From contig QCDG01000005.1 of the NCBI GenBank assembly GCA_003280995.1, positions 1 to 64,000 of the forward strand: DNA of 64,000 bases. The letters are read 5' to 3'. Of this stretch, positions 9,326 to 18,588 are shown piece after piece. Origin of the DNA: Prochlorococcus sp. AG-355-A09. GTDB lineage: Bacteria; Cyanobacteriota; Cyanobacteriia; PCC-6307; Cyanobiaceae. Numbering within the stretch: the first letter of the stretch is position 1; every line of letters starts with the position of its first letter. Both the position numbers and the translations under genes were made by a program. A model generated the notes under the pieces. That model did not search any database, was not told the DNA's origin, and saw only the letters and a list, made by a program, of their open reading frames with translations.

Positions 9326-11431
9326 TTGGAACTTCCTTTAGACCATTTTCGTTTAATTGGCGTAAGCCCCTCTGCAACTTCTGAGGAAATATTAAGGGCG
9401 TTTCAATTGCGGTTAGATAAAACACCTGATGAAGGTTTTACTTATGAAGTTTTAACCCAAAGATCTGAGCTGCTTCGCCTCACTGCCGATTTACTTACGG
9501 ATCCAGAAAGCAGAAGAGAGTATGAAAATTTGTTATTAAATGGGAATTCTGGATTGGATTTTTCCTCAAATAGAGAAGTAGCAGGATTAATACTTCTTTG
9601 GGAATCAGGTTCACCAAAAGAAGCTTTTAAAATAACGAGAAAAGCATTACAACCCCCACAAACTCCAGCTTTAGGAAGTAGTAGAGAAGCTGATTTAACA
9701 TTATTGGCTGCTTTAACAGCTAGAGATTCTGCAATTCAAGAACAACAGCTTAGATCCTATTCGAACGCGGCAGACTTTTTACATGAAGGTATACAACTTC
9801 TACAAAGAATGGGAAAGCTTGGAGAAAAAAGAAAAGAACTTGAAGAAGATTTGGTTGCTTTGCTTCCTTACAGAATCCTAGATCTACTTAGTAGAGATCT
9901 AAATGATCAAGAGTCTCATAAAAAAGGCTTAAGTATGTTGGAAAATTTAATAATCAAAAGAGGTGGCTTGGAAGGTAATAATAAATCTGAACATAAAGAT
10001 TATTTAAATCAGCAAGAGTTTGAAGTTTTTTTTCAACAAATTAAACCATTTTTGACAGTGCAAGAACAGATTGATTTGTTTCTTGAATTACAAAAGAGAG
10101 GATCATTAGAAGCAGGATTTTTAGCGTTTCTATCCTTAACAGCTATTGGTTTCTTTAGAAGAAAGCCAGAAAAATTATTTGAAGCGAGAAGAATTTTAAA
10201 GAAACTAAATTTATCAGGCCTTGATTCAATGCCTCTAGTTGGTTGTTTAGATTTGCTTTTAGCTGATATTGACCAAGCCTCTGCAAGGTTTTCAAGTAGT
10301 TCTGATGAAAATTTACGAGATTGGCTTAATAATTATCATGGAAATAAGTTAGAAGCGATATGTATTTTCTGTAAAAATTGGTTAGAGAATGATGTTTTAG
10401 TTGGGTATAGAGACATTGACTCAAAAGAGGTGGATTTAGATTCTTGGTTTGAAGATAGGGAAATTCAAGAATTTATTGAAAAATTAGAAAAGAAATCAAA
10501 TAAAATTGTAATTAGATCAAATCTTCAAAACCAACAAACTGAGAAGGAATACTCCACAAAAACGACTGAAGATTTTGATAATATATTTGGGAATATTGAT
10601 GAAAGAAGATTACCTTGGCCTGGTGGTATAAAACAAGGCTATGAACAGGTTGAGACCAAAGAAACAGAATTCAATGAGGAATACTTTAAGAAAAAACCAA
10701 TTGAGTTTTATAATTTTTTAATTGAAAAAATTGCTGAATTAAAGTTTAGTTTTGGGGAATTCTTAAAGGATAAAGAGATAATTAATCGGTCTCCTTATTT
10801 AATTTATATCTATGCGTTTTTAATCTTATTTGCATTTGGTATTGGTATTGGATTTTTAAGAAATAATTTTAAAAAATCAATTCAGAACGAATCTATTGCT
10901 GAAAAACCATTAATTCCAAAAGATAAAAATCAAAAGATTAGTGAGATAGATATTATTCAAGAAATAAAAAAAAATCCTTCAAATAAATTGAATTCCATTT
11001 CTGAGGAATCTACTTCAATTATTTCCTATGAATTTAAAGAACTTAATACTGCGTCACCTTCTTTGAAAGATATAACGAATTTAATTAATGGATGGCTTCT
11101 TAATAAAAGTAATTACTTAGCGGGAAAGGCTGAAATTAATCTTTCGAAGTTTGTTAGTAAAGGTCTAATTGATCGAACAATCGAAGAAAGACAGAACGAT
11201 ATCAAGAAAGGAATTTATAAGGAGATTAATTCCCAAATACGTAAAATTGATTTGGAATCGCAAACTTCATCTCGTATAGTTATTTTAGCAGAATTGAATT
11301 ATTTAGAGAGAGTAGTAAAGAATTCTGGGGAATTTATTAATGAAACATCTTTAAATCCCCTTAAAGTTAAATATATTTTGGGTTTTTCAAATAAATCGTG
11401 GAAATTGGTTGATTTCGTGAGCGGCTTGTAA
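9326..11431 (+). CDS. ftn2: ARC6/Ftn2-like (ZipN) cell division protein
   Basis: A 701-residue protein that tethers FtsZ to the membrane in cyanobacteria and chloroplasts. The N-terminal J-like domain (about 5-70: DHFRLIGVSPSATSEEILRAF) lacks an HPD triad and has DKTPDEG there. A long alpha-helical cytosolic region follows. One membrane span lies near residues 492-515 (LIYIYAFLILFAFGIGIGF). The C-terminal ARC6/DUF4101-type domain (about 585-701) includes INGWLLNKSNYLAGKAEI and ends WKLVDFVSG. Start is TTG at 9326; the sequence fits from the second codon (ELPLDHF). The gene is divergent from pdhA with a 113-base gap, and ffh follows after 47 bases. Confidence 0.9.
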   Translation: MELPLDHFRLIGVSPSATSEEILRAFQLRLDKTPDEGFTYEVLTQRSELLRLTADLLTDPESRREYENLLLNGNSGLDFSSNREVAGLILLWESGSPKEAFKITRKALQPPQTPALGSSREADLTLLAALTARDSAIQEQQLRSYSNAADFLHEGIQLLQRMGKLGEKRKELEEDLVALLPYRILDLLSRDLNDQESHKKGLSMLENLIIKRGGLEGNNKSEHKDYLNQQEFEVFFQQIKPFLTVQEQIDLFLELQKRGSLEAGFLAFLSLTAIGFFRRKPEKLFEARRILKKLNLSGLDSMPLVGCLDLLLADIDQASARFSSSSDENLRDWLNNYHGNKLEAICIFCKNWLENDVLVGYRDIDSKEVDLDSWFEDREIQEFIEKLEKKSNKIVIRSNLQNQQTEKEYSTKTTEDFDNIFGNIDERRLPWPGGIKQGYEQVETKETEFNEEYFKKKPIEFYNFLIEKIAELKFSFGEFLKDKEIINRSPYLIYIYAFLILFAFGIGIGFLRNNFKKSIQNESIAEKPLIPKDKNQKISEIDIIQEIKKNPSNKLNSISEESTSIISYEFKELNTASPSLKDITNLINGWLLNKSNYLAGKAEINLSKFVSKGLIDRTIEERQNDIKKGIYKEINSQIRKIDLESQTSSRIVILAELNYLERVVKNSGEFINETSLNPLKVKYILGFSNKSWKLVDFVSGL

Positions 11432-11478
11432 TTACAAACTTCAAGATCATCTATAATAATTAAAATTACTTTTAAATA

Positions 11479-12948
11479 ATGTTTGATGAACTCTCGTCAC
11501 GCTTTGAAGACGCAGTAAAGGGTTTAAGAGGCGAAGCAAAAATTAGTGAAAATAATATAAACGATGCCTTGAAGGAGGTAAAAAGAGCACTCCTTGAGGC
11601 AGATGTTAGTTTGTCTGTAGTAAAAGAGTTTATATCAGATGTCAAAGATAAAGCTATTGGAGAAGAAGTTGTTAGGGGTGTAAACCCAGGTCAAAAATTT
11701 ATTGAAGTTGTAAATAAAGAATTGATTAACATTATGGGGAATGAAAATTCTCCATTAAATGAAAATGAAAATAGTCCTACAGTCATTTTGATGGCTGGAC
11801 TTCAGGGAGCAGGTAAAACAACTGCAACAGGAAAATTAGGACTTTATTTAAAGGAAAAAGAAAAAAAAGTTCTTTTGGTGGCTGCAGATATTTATCGACC
11901 AGCAGCTGTAGAGCAGCTTAAAACATTGGGAAGTCAATATGAATTGGAAGTTTTTTCAGTTAAAGAAAAAAATAGCAAACCAGAAGAAATAGCAAAGGAA
12001 GCATTGAATTTTGCTAGTGAAAATGATTTTAATTCGATAATTATTGATACCGCAGGAAGACTGCAAATTGATGATTCCATGATGAGTGAAATGGTTCGAA
12101 TAAAAGAAGTTTCTAACCCTGATGAAGTTTTGCTTGTTGTTGATTCAATGATTGGGCAAGAAGCTGCAGACTTAACAAAAACATTTCATGAAAAAGTAGG
12201 AATCACGGGGGCGATATTAACTAAGTTGGATGGTGACTCAAGAGGTGGAGCTGCTTTGTCGATAAGAAAAATTAGTGGTAAACCAATCAAATTTATAGGT
12301 GTAGGGGAAAGAATAGAGGCATTGCAACCATTTCATCCAGAGAGAATGGCCAGCAGAATTTTAGGTATGGGCGATGTATTGACTCTTGTTGAAAAAGCAC
12401 AAAAAGAAGTTGAACTTGCTGATGCAGAAGTGATGCAAAAGAAACTTCAAGAAGCGACTTTTGATTTTAATGATTTTGTAAAGCAAATGAGATTAATTAA
12501 AAGAATGGGTTCACTTGGTGGATTGATTAAATTGATTCCTGGAATGAATAAAATAGATGATGGGATGATAAAAGATGGAGAAGATCAACTTAAGAAAATA
12601 GAATCTATGATCTCTTCAATGACTCTTGAGGAGAAACAAAAACCCGAAGTTCTTGCCGCTCACCCCTCAAGAAGACAAAGAATCGCTCAAGGTAGCGGTT
12701 ATGAAGCAAAAGATGTAGATAAAGTTTTAGCTGATTTTCAAAGAATGAGAGGTTTTATGAAACAAATGTCTAACGGAGGAATGCCAGGGATGGGAGGAAT
12801 GCCAGGAATGGGAGGAATGCCAGGAATGGGAGGAATGCCAGGAATGGGAGGAATGGGAGGAATGCCAGGAATGGGAGGAATGAGTGGTAATAAGCCAATG
12901 AAAAAACAAAAAAATAATAAAAAGAAAAAAGGTTTTGCAGATCTATAA
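11479..12948 (+). CDS. ffh: Signal recognition particle GTPase Ffh
   Basis: A 489-residue SRP54 homologue that binds signal sequences and delivers ribosomes to FtsY. The N domain is at about 1-90. The G domain has GLQGAGKTTATGKLG (P-loop), DTAGRL and TKLDGD. The methionine-rich M domain includes GGLIKLIPGMNKIDD. The tail is a run of GGMPGM units (residues about 432-470), longer than in most Ffh proteins, followed by a Lys-rich end. A TATAAT-like hexamer about 20 bases upstream of the ATG could be its -10 box. rpsP and a phoH-like gene follow on the same strand. Confidence 0.96.
   Translation: MFDELSSRFEDAVKGLRGEAKISENNINDALKEVKRALLEADVSLSVVKEFISDVKDKAIGEEVVRGVNPGQKFIEVVNKELINIMGNENSPLNENENSPTVILMAGLQGAGKTTATGKLGLYLKEKEKKVLLVAADIYRPAAVEQLKTLGSQYELEVFSVKEKNSKPEEIAKEALNFASENDFNSIIIDTAGRLQIDDSMMSEMVRIKEVSNPDEVLLVVDSMIGQEAADLTKTFHEKVGITGAILTKLDGDSRGGAALSIRKISGKPIKFIGVGERIEALQPFHPERMASRILGMGDVLTLVEKAQKEVELADAEVMQKKLQEATFDFNDFVKQMRLIKRMGSLGGLIKLIPGMNKIDDGMIKDGEDQLKKIESMISSMTLEEKQKPEVLAAHPSRRQRIAQGSGYEAKDVDKVLADFQRMRGFMKQMSNGGMPGMGGMPGMGGMPGMGGMPGMGGMGGMPGMGGMSGNKPMKKQKNNKKKKGFADL
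12775..12885 (+). repeat. Tandem 18-bp coding repeat in the ffh tail
   Basis: Near-perfect direct repeats of the unit gga-gga-atg-cca-gga-atg encode GGMPGM. There are about five copies with one shortened unit (GGM). The repeat lies in the M-domain tail of ffh, and only one silent difference (ggg for gga) is seen in the first copy. Identity at the DNA level suggests recent expansion or contraction by slippage. Confidence 0.9.
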
Positions 12949-13002
12949 TTTCTATATTTTTACCTTTAAATGTTATTATTATTAAAAACGCATTAATTTA
13001 AG

Positions 13003-13368
13003 ATGATTAAATTGCGCCTTAAGCGCTTTGGAAAGAAAAAAGAGGCAAGTTTCAGAATTGTTGCATGCAACAGTACTTCCAGAAGAGATGGTAGACCCCT
13101 GCAAGAACTAGGTTTTTATAATCCAAGAACTAAGGAAACCAGGCTTGACACAGAAGCTTTAAGAACAAGACTTACTCAGGGTGCTCAGCCAACTGATGTT
13201 GTGAGAACTTTATTAGAAAAGGGAGGGTTATTAGAAAAAACAGAAAGACCCTCTATCGCAATTGGTCAAGCAAAGTTAGAGAAGGAAAAATTAGCTAAGG
13301 CTAAAACTAAAGACGAAGAAATTGATAGTAGTAAAGTTGAAAGCGAGGGTAATGAAGCTGAAAGCTAG
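13003..13368 (+). CDS. rpsP: 30S ribosomal protein S16
   Basis: A 121-residue S16. The N-terminal core reads [20 protein letters not shown], then [15 protein letters not shown], the family signature, with a Lys/Glu-rich acidic-basic tail (about 85-121) typical of cyanobacterial S16. It helps assemble the 5' domain of 16S rRNA. It follows ffh with a 54-base gap and precedes the phoH-like gene by 36 bases, so co-transcription is likely. Confidence 0.96.
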   Translation: MIKLRLKRFGKKKEASFRIVACNSTSRRDGRPLQELGFYNPRTKETRLDTEALRTRLTQGAQPTDVVRTLLEKGGLLEKTERPSIAIGQAKLEKEKLAKAKTKDEEIDSSKVESEGNEAES

Positions 13369-13404
13369 TGAGTTGATAAATTTTTATTCTTATTCAATAA
13401 CTAG

Positions 13405-14361
13405 ATGAAGGAAGTTTCCAAAACTGGTCACTTCAAAATAGATTTGCCAAGCTCTGATGCCGCCACAGCATTATCTGGACCTGGTAATTCTTTCTTAAAA
13501 AAATTTGAGTCTCTTACAGGAGTTTCTTTAACTATAAGAGGCTTACAACTTGAGATGAACGGTGTCATATCTAAAATTGAGAGAGCCTCAGCATTAGTAG
13601 AACTAACAAGACCAATTTGGGAACAAGGGTTAGAAGTCCCAGAGGTAGATCTTAAAGCGGCTTTAAGTTCTTTAAATATGGGAGAGTCATCTTCCCATGC
13701 TGAACTCGGAAAAAAAATTCTTGCGCGTTCCAAAGAAGGAAGATATTTAAGACCAAGAACTATAAGGCAAAAAGAATATGTTGAATCAATTGAAAACTTT
13801 GATCTTACCTTTGCGATTGGTCCAGCTGGAACTGGGAAGACATTTTTAGCAACTGTTTGCGCGGCACGACTATTGAACGAGAAAAAAATTGAAAAAATTG
13901 TTTTAACTAGACCAGCTGTAGAAGCTGGCGAAAGTTTGGGATTCCTACCTGGTGATTTGCAACAAAAAGTAGATCCATATTTAAGACCCTTATTTGATTC
14001 TTTACATAGTATTTTCGGGATTGAAAGAACAAATTCGTTAATTGATAAGGGAATTATTGAAGTTGCTCCTTTGGCATTTATGAGAGGCAGAACCTTAGAC
14101 AACTCCATAGTTATCCTAGATGAAGCACAAAATACTACTTGCTCTCAAATGAGAATGTTTTTGACCAGATTAGGAGAGAGATCAAAAATGGTTGTAAATG
14201 GAGATATTACACAAATTGATTTAAAAAAAGATCAGGAAAGCGGCCTCATCGAAGCATCGAGAATTTTCTCTGAAACTCAAGGTATAAAATTTTGTTTTTT
14301 AAGTGTTGAAGATGTAGTTCGTCATCCTTTAGTTCAGAAAATTATTGAGGCTTATCTATAA
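13405..14361 (+). CDS. PhoH-like ATPase
   Basis: A 318-residue PhoH-family P-loop protein. An N-terminal KH-like part (about 30-90, including SLTIRGLQLEMNG) precedes the ATPase domain. Walker A is AIGPAGTGKTFLA and Walker B is VILDEAQNTT. The conserved block EAGESLGFLPGDLQQKVDPY and the sensor NGDITQIDL are present. Known members (PhoL/YbeZ) act in RNA metabolism and ribosome maturation, usually beside ybeY. Here it follows rpsP and ffh and precedes a membrane protein gene. The name phoH derives from phosphate control in E. coli, for which no evidence is visible here. Confidence 0.92.
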   Translation: MKEVSKTGHFKIDLPSSDAATALSGPGNSFLKKFESLTGVSLTIRGLQLEMNGVISKIERASALVELTRPIWEQGLEVPEVDLKAALSSLNMGESSSHAELGKKILARSKEGRYLRPRTIRQKEYVESIENFDLTFAIGPAGTGKTFLATVCAARLLNEKKIEKIVLTRPAVEAGESLGFLPGDLQQKVDPYLRPLFDSLHSIFGIERTNSLIDKGIIEVAPLAFMRGRTLDNSIVILDEAQNTTCSQMRMFLTRLGERSKMVVNGDITQIDLKKDQESGLIEASRIFSETQGIKFCFLSVEDVVRHPLVQKIIEAYL

Positions 14362-14434
14362 CTTCATAACTCTGGAGATCCGTACCCTGAAATTTTAAAA
14401 ATCGAGTAGAATAAAATCATATTTAAAAAAGAAA

Positions 14435-15172
14435 ATGCCAGCAAGTAGTAATTTCAATCAAGCTATTCGTGAAGCACAAACTAGTTCAATTGTTGGACCT
14501 AATGTTGTTCAAAAAGCTTTACCTTTCGTTGGTGGAGGTATGGTTCTAACTTCTTTAGGCGTTTTAGCAGGTGTCTCACTCATAGCAACAAATCCTGGGC
14601 TTTTCCAGCCTCTTTCAATAGTTGCATTAATCGCAGAATTGATTTTGTTTTTTATAGCCACAAGTGCTGCAAATAATGCAAATAATGCGAAGGCCCTGCC
14701 CTTGTTGACAGGATTTAGTTTGTTAACTGGATTCACCTTAAGTGGAATAGTTGCTTTAGCAATAGGAACAATTGGTATTGGTTCGGTTGGTACAGCTGCC
14801 TTAGCCACTGGAATAACTTTCGTTATTGCCTCTTATACGGGCCAAAGAATGAGTGATAGTGTTGGTCAAGCACTAAGCGGAGTAGTTGGTCTTGGATTGA
14901 TAGGTCTGCTTATAGCAATGTTCGTCCAATTAATTGGAGGATTCTTTGCTCCAGGAGTTTTTGGAGGTTCAGGACTCGAATTGATAATTGCAGGATTTGG
15001 AACTGTCTTATTTGTTGCAATGTCTTTTGTTGATTTCTATACAATGCCAAGAAGATATAATGATGATCAATACCTTGCAGGAGCTTTAGGTATGTATCTA
15101 ACTTATATAAATCTTTTTGTTTTTATATTAAGATTAATGATTGCACTACAAGGCGGTGGTAGAAGGGACTAA
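14435..15172 (+). CDS. Bax inhibitor-1-like multi-span membrane protein
   Basis: A 245-residue protein with about seven hydrophobic segments and a cytosolic N-terminus (MPASSNFNQAIREAQTSS). The end motif FVDFYTMPRRYNDDQYLAGALGMYLTYINLFVFILRL matches the bacterial Bax inhibitor-1 (YccA/YetJ) pattern, in which a late Asp controls a pH-sensitive calcium leak. No mature function is known in picocyanobacteria. A strong intrinsic terminator follows directly. The nearest upstream gene (phoH-like) is 73 bases away, so it may have its own promoter. Confidence 0.75.
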   Translation: MPASSNFNQAIREAQTSSIVGPNVVQKALPFVGGGMVLTSLGVLAGVSLIATNPGLFQPLSIVALIAELILFFIATSAANNANNAKALPLLTGFSLLTGFTLSGIVALAIGTIGIGSVGTAALATGITFVIASYTGQRMSDSVGQALSGVVGLGLIGLLIAMFVQLIGGFFAPGVFGGSGLELIIAGFGTVLFVAMSFVDFYTMPRRYNDDQYLAGALGMYLTYINLFVFILRLMIALQGGGRRD

Positions 15173-15196
15173 ACAAACTATTTAGATAACCAATCC

Positions 15197-15225
15197 AAAG
15201 CGTAGATTAGTCTCTACGCTTTTTT
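15197..15225 (+). terminator. Rho-independent terminator
   Basis: A ten-base-pair stem aaagcgtaga / tctacgcttt with loop ttagtc is followed by a T-run. It sits 24 bases after the Bax-inhibitor-like gene and just touches the stop codon of the convergent hypothetical gene. The U-tract is only on the plus-strand transcript, so it ends the plus-strand unit. Confidence 0.85.
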
Positions 15226-15751
15226 ATTGGGCGATATCAAAAATTTGTTTTTTTATAAATTCCTTTTGCTCTGAGTCATACTTTACTGAATTATTAAAAC
15301 TATTGCCCATATCATCTAAGTCTCGAAGGACTTGATTGACAGACTTTGTAACTGACTTAGTTTCTAACAGTCTTAAAATAGCCTTGCATCTATCTGAAAT
15401 GTTTCCCGATGTTATCTCATATTCATGATTATTATCTCTTCGATGAATAATAATTTGAGCGGAACTCATTATTAAATTTTTAACTACGATGTCTGTTACA
15501 GCATCTCCACCTTCATTCAGTTTGTAAATTAGTGAAAAAGGAAGTTTATCTAACAAAAAACAATCTTTATCTGATAAAGCGTATGCAAAAAATCCTCTTA
15601 GTCCATTTCTTGTTTTAATTAGCTCTGAGATTCTATCTGCTAAAACCTCTTCGCTGAGTAAATCTTCACTCCACTCTTTACACCATTGTGCGGATATGTT
15701 TATTGCTTGCGAGAACGAAGCTTCTTTAAAATTTATGGTTTTTTTTTCCAT
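15224..15751 (-). CDS. Conserved cyanobacterial protein of unknown function
   Basis: A 175-residue soluble protein, predicted mostly alpha-helical, with no signal peptide or membrane span. Recognisable stretches are AINISAQWCKEWSEDLLSEE, RNGLRGFFAYALSD and SSAQIIIHRRDNNHEYE. I do not recognise a named domain. It faces the plus-strand terminator at its 3' end and is divergent from era with a 38-base gap, so the two may share a control region. Length and codon pattern look like a real gene. Function unknown. Confidence 0.8.
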   Translation of the reverse strand: MEKKTINFKEASFSQAINISAQWCKEWSEDLLSEEVLADRISELIKTRNGLRGFFAYALSDKDCFLLDKLPFSLIYKLNEGGDAVTDIVVKNLIMSSAQIIIHRRDNNHEYEITSGNISDRCKAILRLLETKSVTKSVNQVLRDLDDMGNSFNNSVKYDSEQKEFIKKQIFDIAQ

Positions 15752-15789
15752 TTTTGATCAGAATTTTATTATTGATGCATTAAAAGTCT

Positions 15790-16701
15790 TTGGCCAATTA
15801 TAGATCTGGGTTTGTAACTTTACTAGGAAGGCCAAATGTGGGTAAATCTACTTTAATAAATAAATTGATTGGAGAAAAAATAACAATTACTTCTCCAATA
15901 GCGCAAACTACTAGAAATAAATTAAAAGGAATACTTACTACTGACAACGGGCAAATAATTTTTGTTGATACTCCAGGTGTTCATAAACCTCATCATCGAC
16001 TTGGAGAGATATTAGTAAAAAACGCAAAATCTGCAATTAATGGAGTTGATATGGTAATTTTTGTAATTGATTCAAGTGAAGAACCTGGTAGAGGTGATGA
16101 ATATATTTTGAACTTTCTTATCGCAAACAAAACTGAGTTTATTGTGGCATTAAATAAATGGGATTTGGTTAATAAAGAATTTAGGAATTTACGATTAGAT
16201 CAATATAGAAGATTTTTTGGAATTAACAGAAACTTCCAAATTGTAAGTGCTTCTCAAGGAGAGGGATGTTCTGAACTAGTCGATATGGCTCTTGATTTTC
16301 TCCCTGCGGGTCCAAAACTTTATGGCGAAGAGACAATTTGCGACCAACCATTAGATAACTTATTATCTGATTTAGTAAGAGAGCAGGTATTAAAAAATAC
16401 AAGAGAAGAGGTACCTCACAGTGTCGCAGTAAAGATAGAAAAGAGAGAGGAAATGAAAAGAAAAAATGGCAAAGTTTTTACAGCTATTTTGGCTACTATT
16501 ATTGTTGAAAGATCAACTCAAAAAGGCATTCTTATTGGAAAGAAAGGGTCAATGTTAAAAATGATCGGTCAGTCAGCAAGATCAAATATGTCAAAATTAA
16601 TTGATGGTCCAGTTCACCTTGAGTTGTTTGTGAAAGTTGTTCCAAATTGGAGAAAAAAAGAATCAAGGTTAATTGAGTTTGGTTATGAGGAAGATTTCTA
16701 G
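15790..16701 (+). CDS. era: GTPase Era
   Basis: A 303-residue ribosome-assembly GTPase. G1 is GRPNVGKSTL, followed by TSPIAQTTRN (switch I), DTPGVHKPHH (G3), NKWDL (G4) and a C-terminal KH domain with GILIGKKGSMLKMIGQ that binds the 3' end of 16S rRNA. The start is TTG at 15790 (the track shows it as M); residues 2-10 (ANYRSGFVT) fit the family. Its stop is followed immediately by the trmD ATG, indicating translational coupling. Confidence 0.96.
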   Translation: MANYRSGFVTLLGRPNVGKSTLINKLIGEKITITSPIAQTTRNKLKGILTTDNGQIIFVDTPGVHKPHHRLGEILVKNAKSAINGVDMVIFVIDSSEEPGRGDEYILNFLIANKTEFIVALNKWDLVNKEFRNLRLDQYRRFFGINRNFQIVSASQGEGCSELVDMALDFLPAGPKLYGEETICDQPLDNLLSDLVREQVLKNTREEVPHSVAVKIEKREEMKRKNGKVFTAILATIIVERSTQKGILIGKKGSMLKMIGQSARSNMSKLIDGPVHLELFVKVVPNWRKKESRLIEFGYEEDF

Positions 16702-17484
16702 ATGAGTGGTTTTAATTTTGATGTAATTACATTGTTCCCTAAAGCTTTTGAATTAATAAATAATTTAGGGGTCATAACAAAAGCTCTAGATAAGAGTTTG
16801 ATCAATGTAAATTTACATGATTTAAGAGAATATGGAGATGGTTCTTACAGACAAGTAGACGATAAGCCTTATGGAGGAGGAGCAGGTATGGTATTAAAAC
16901 CTGAACCTATTTATAAGGCACATGAATCAATTAGAAAATTGCCTAAAAGTAAAACTTTGCTGATGACCCCACAGGGTAAAGTCCTAAAGCAAAAGGATTT
17001 TGCGAGATGGTCCACTTTGGATCAAATAATAATTATTTGTGGTCAATATGAAGGTTTTGATGAAAGGATTAGATGTTTAGCTGATGAAGAGATATCGATA
17101 GGCGATTATGTCCTTTCTGGAGGTGAAATACCTGCTATATCAATAATTAATGGTTTGACTAGGTTATTACCAGGGACTCTTGGTGATCCAGACTCCTTAG
17201 TCGATGAGAGTCATAATTCTTCTTTACTAGAATATCCTCACTACACAAGGCCGTTAACTTTTAAAGATATGCAAGTGCCAGATATTTTGGTGAGCGGTAA
17301 TCACGAAGAGATTAAATCGTGGAGAAGAAAAAAAAGTTTTGAAAGAACATTGGAGAGAAGAAGTGACTTAATTTCAAATGAAAACTGTAAAAAATTCCCG
17401 CAAAGTCATAGATTTATAAAAGAATATAAACAATTTATTAATTTTAAAATAGGTAATGAAAACGAAATTTATCCTGATTGGTAG
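16702..17484 (+). CDS. trmD: tRNA (guanine-N1)-methyltransferase TrmD
   Basis: A 260-residue SPOUT methyltransferase that makes m1G37 in tRNAs and prevents frameshifting. Motifs are [24 protein letters not shown], the trefoil-knot SAM site [15 protein letters not shown], and [10 protein letters not shown]. The ATG abuts the era stop with no gap. The C-terminal tail after residue 235 is a little longer than usual and Lys/Phe-rich. Confidence 0.96.
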   Translation: MSGFNFDVITLFPKAFELINNLGVITKALDKSLINVNLHDLREYGDGSYRQVDDKPYGGGAGMVLKPEPIYKAHESIRKLPKSKTLLMTPQGKVLKQKDFARWSTLDQIIIICGQYEGFDERIRCLADEEISIGDYVLSGGEIPAISIINGLTRLLPGTLGDPDSLVDESHNSSLLEYPHYTRPLTFKDMQVPDILVSGNHEEIKSWRRKKSFERTLERRSDLISNENCKKFPQSHRFIKEYKQFINFKIGNENEIYPDW

Positions 17485-17538
17485 TTATTAAACGGTTTCA
17501 CTATTGTTATTATTGAAAACTTAAAGGAAAAATTTTAA

Positions 17539-18324
17539 ATGCAGAAGTTCAACTTTTTAAATGTTTTAAAACAGTCATTAAAACCAACAAGATTTTTTGT
17601 AATATTAAAGAAAGTTTATAGCAGGTTCTTTTCTTATGAAGGATCATTAAGTAAAGATCAAAATTTAAAATGGATTAAAAGTAATATTTCTGAGGTTTCC
17701 ACTTTTGCAAAAACTATTTCTTCTACTCTTTGGGAAGAGGCAATAACACAATCTAATATTTTAGAAAAGAATGCTCATAAAACTTTAGAAACAATAAATT
17801 ATGATCTTGGAGGAGGTGCTGCTTATCCATTGCTTTATTTCTTGACGAGGCACTTGAGACCAGACAATGTCTTGGAAACTGGTGTTGCAGCAGGTTTTTC
17901 ATCATATGCAATTTTGTCTGCATTAAAAAAAAATGGAAAAGGAACACTTTACAGTAGTGATTTTCCATATTTCAGAATTAATAATCCTGAAAAATATATT
18001 GGAATAGTGGTAGAAAAAGATTTAAAAAAGGATTGGAATCTTTTTGTTGAAGGTGATGATAATAATTTGCCCAAAATATTCAAAAGTGTAAAAAAAATAG
18101 ATTTGTTTAGTTATGACTCTGATAAAACTTATTCCGGGAGGTCAAAAACTTTAAAAAAAGTTTCTAATTTCTTATCTGAACATTATGTAATAATTATGGA
18201 CGACATACAGGATAATTCATTTTTTCATGATTTCATAAAAGAAAATAATATTTCTCATTGGAAAATCTTTGAATTTGAAAATAAATATTTAGGACTTATT
18301 GGCCAAGTCGCAAATATAAAATAA
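17539..18324 (+). CDS. Class I SAM-dependent methyltransferase-like protein
   Basis: A 261-residue protein. The central Rossmann-type part (about 85-215) begins NVLETGVAAGFSSYAILSAL (motif I-like, TGVAAG), then YSSDFPYF and DLFSYDSDKTYSGRSKTL, ending with IIMDDIQDNSFF. This resembles the CmcI/TylF-like family of class I methyltransferases, some of which modify sugars or small molecules. The substrate is unknown. It lies 54 bases after trmD but need not be part of that unit, and a 264-base gap with inverted repeats follows. It is more A/T-rich and Lys-rich than trmD. Confidence 0.65.
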   Translation: MQKFNFLNVLKQSLKPTRFFVILKKVYSRFFSYEGSLSKDQNLKWIKSNISEVSTFAKTISSTLWEEAITQSNILEKNAHKTLETINYDLGGGAAYPLLYFLTRHLRPDNVLETGVAAGFSSYAILSALKKNGKGTLYSSDFPYFRINNPEKYIGIVVEKDLKKDWNLFVEGDDNNLPKIFKSVKKIDLFSYDSDKTYSGRSKTLKKVSNFLSEHYVIIMDDIQDNSFFHDFIKENNISHWKIFEFENKYLGLIGQVANIK

Positions 18325-18481
18325 ATAAAGAGAAATACCTTAGGTTAGTAATATATGAAGTTAGCAAGTCATGTAGTTATTTATTTTTTTTTAAAAAATA
18401 GATTTGAGTTTCAAAATTGTTTTAGAGGATTTTTAATATGTTAAATGGCTAAATTTACTTTTAAAAATAAAGTAGGTACTT

Positions 18482-18561
18482 AATGTGATGTAGCATAACC
18501 AGACTGGTAAAAACGACAAGTTATCTATGCTAAGTTTAGAATAAGAGATAAGTTTCACATT
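18482..18561 (+). ncRNA. Possible structured RNA or leader (nested inverted repeats) upstream of ispF
   Basis: Within the 264-base gap before ispF there are two nested 7-base inverted repeats. The outer pair is aatgtga (18482) with tcacatt (18555), and the inner pair is tagcata (18491) with tatgcta (18526). A small accagactggt palindrome lies inside. The arrangement could fold into one branched RNA, but no known family is recognised and no promoter or terminator is clear. It ends about 27 bases before the ispF ATG, so it could also be a 5' leader. Confidence 0.25.
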
Positions 18562-18588
18562 GTTTTAAGGTAGTTTTATACCGTTGTT

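Noticed and set aside
12775-12885. Repeat array considered as CRISPR
   Set aside because: Units are directly joined without spacers and lie in frame within ffh.
12727-12909. Minus-strand ORF rich in SHSWHSS repeats
   Set aside because: It is the antisense of the Ffh GGMPGM repeat, so its repetitiveness is a by-product.
13428-14108. 226-residue minus-strand ORF inside the phoH-like gene
   Set aside because: Long shadow frame opposite a clear PhoH-family gene; its translation has no recognisable domain.
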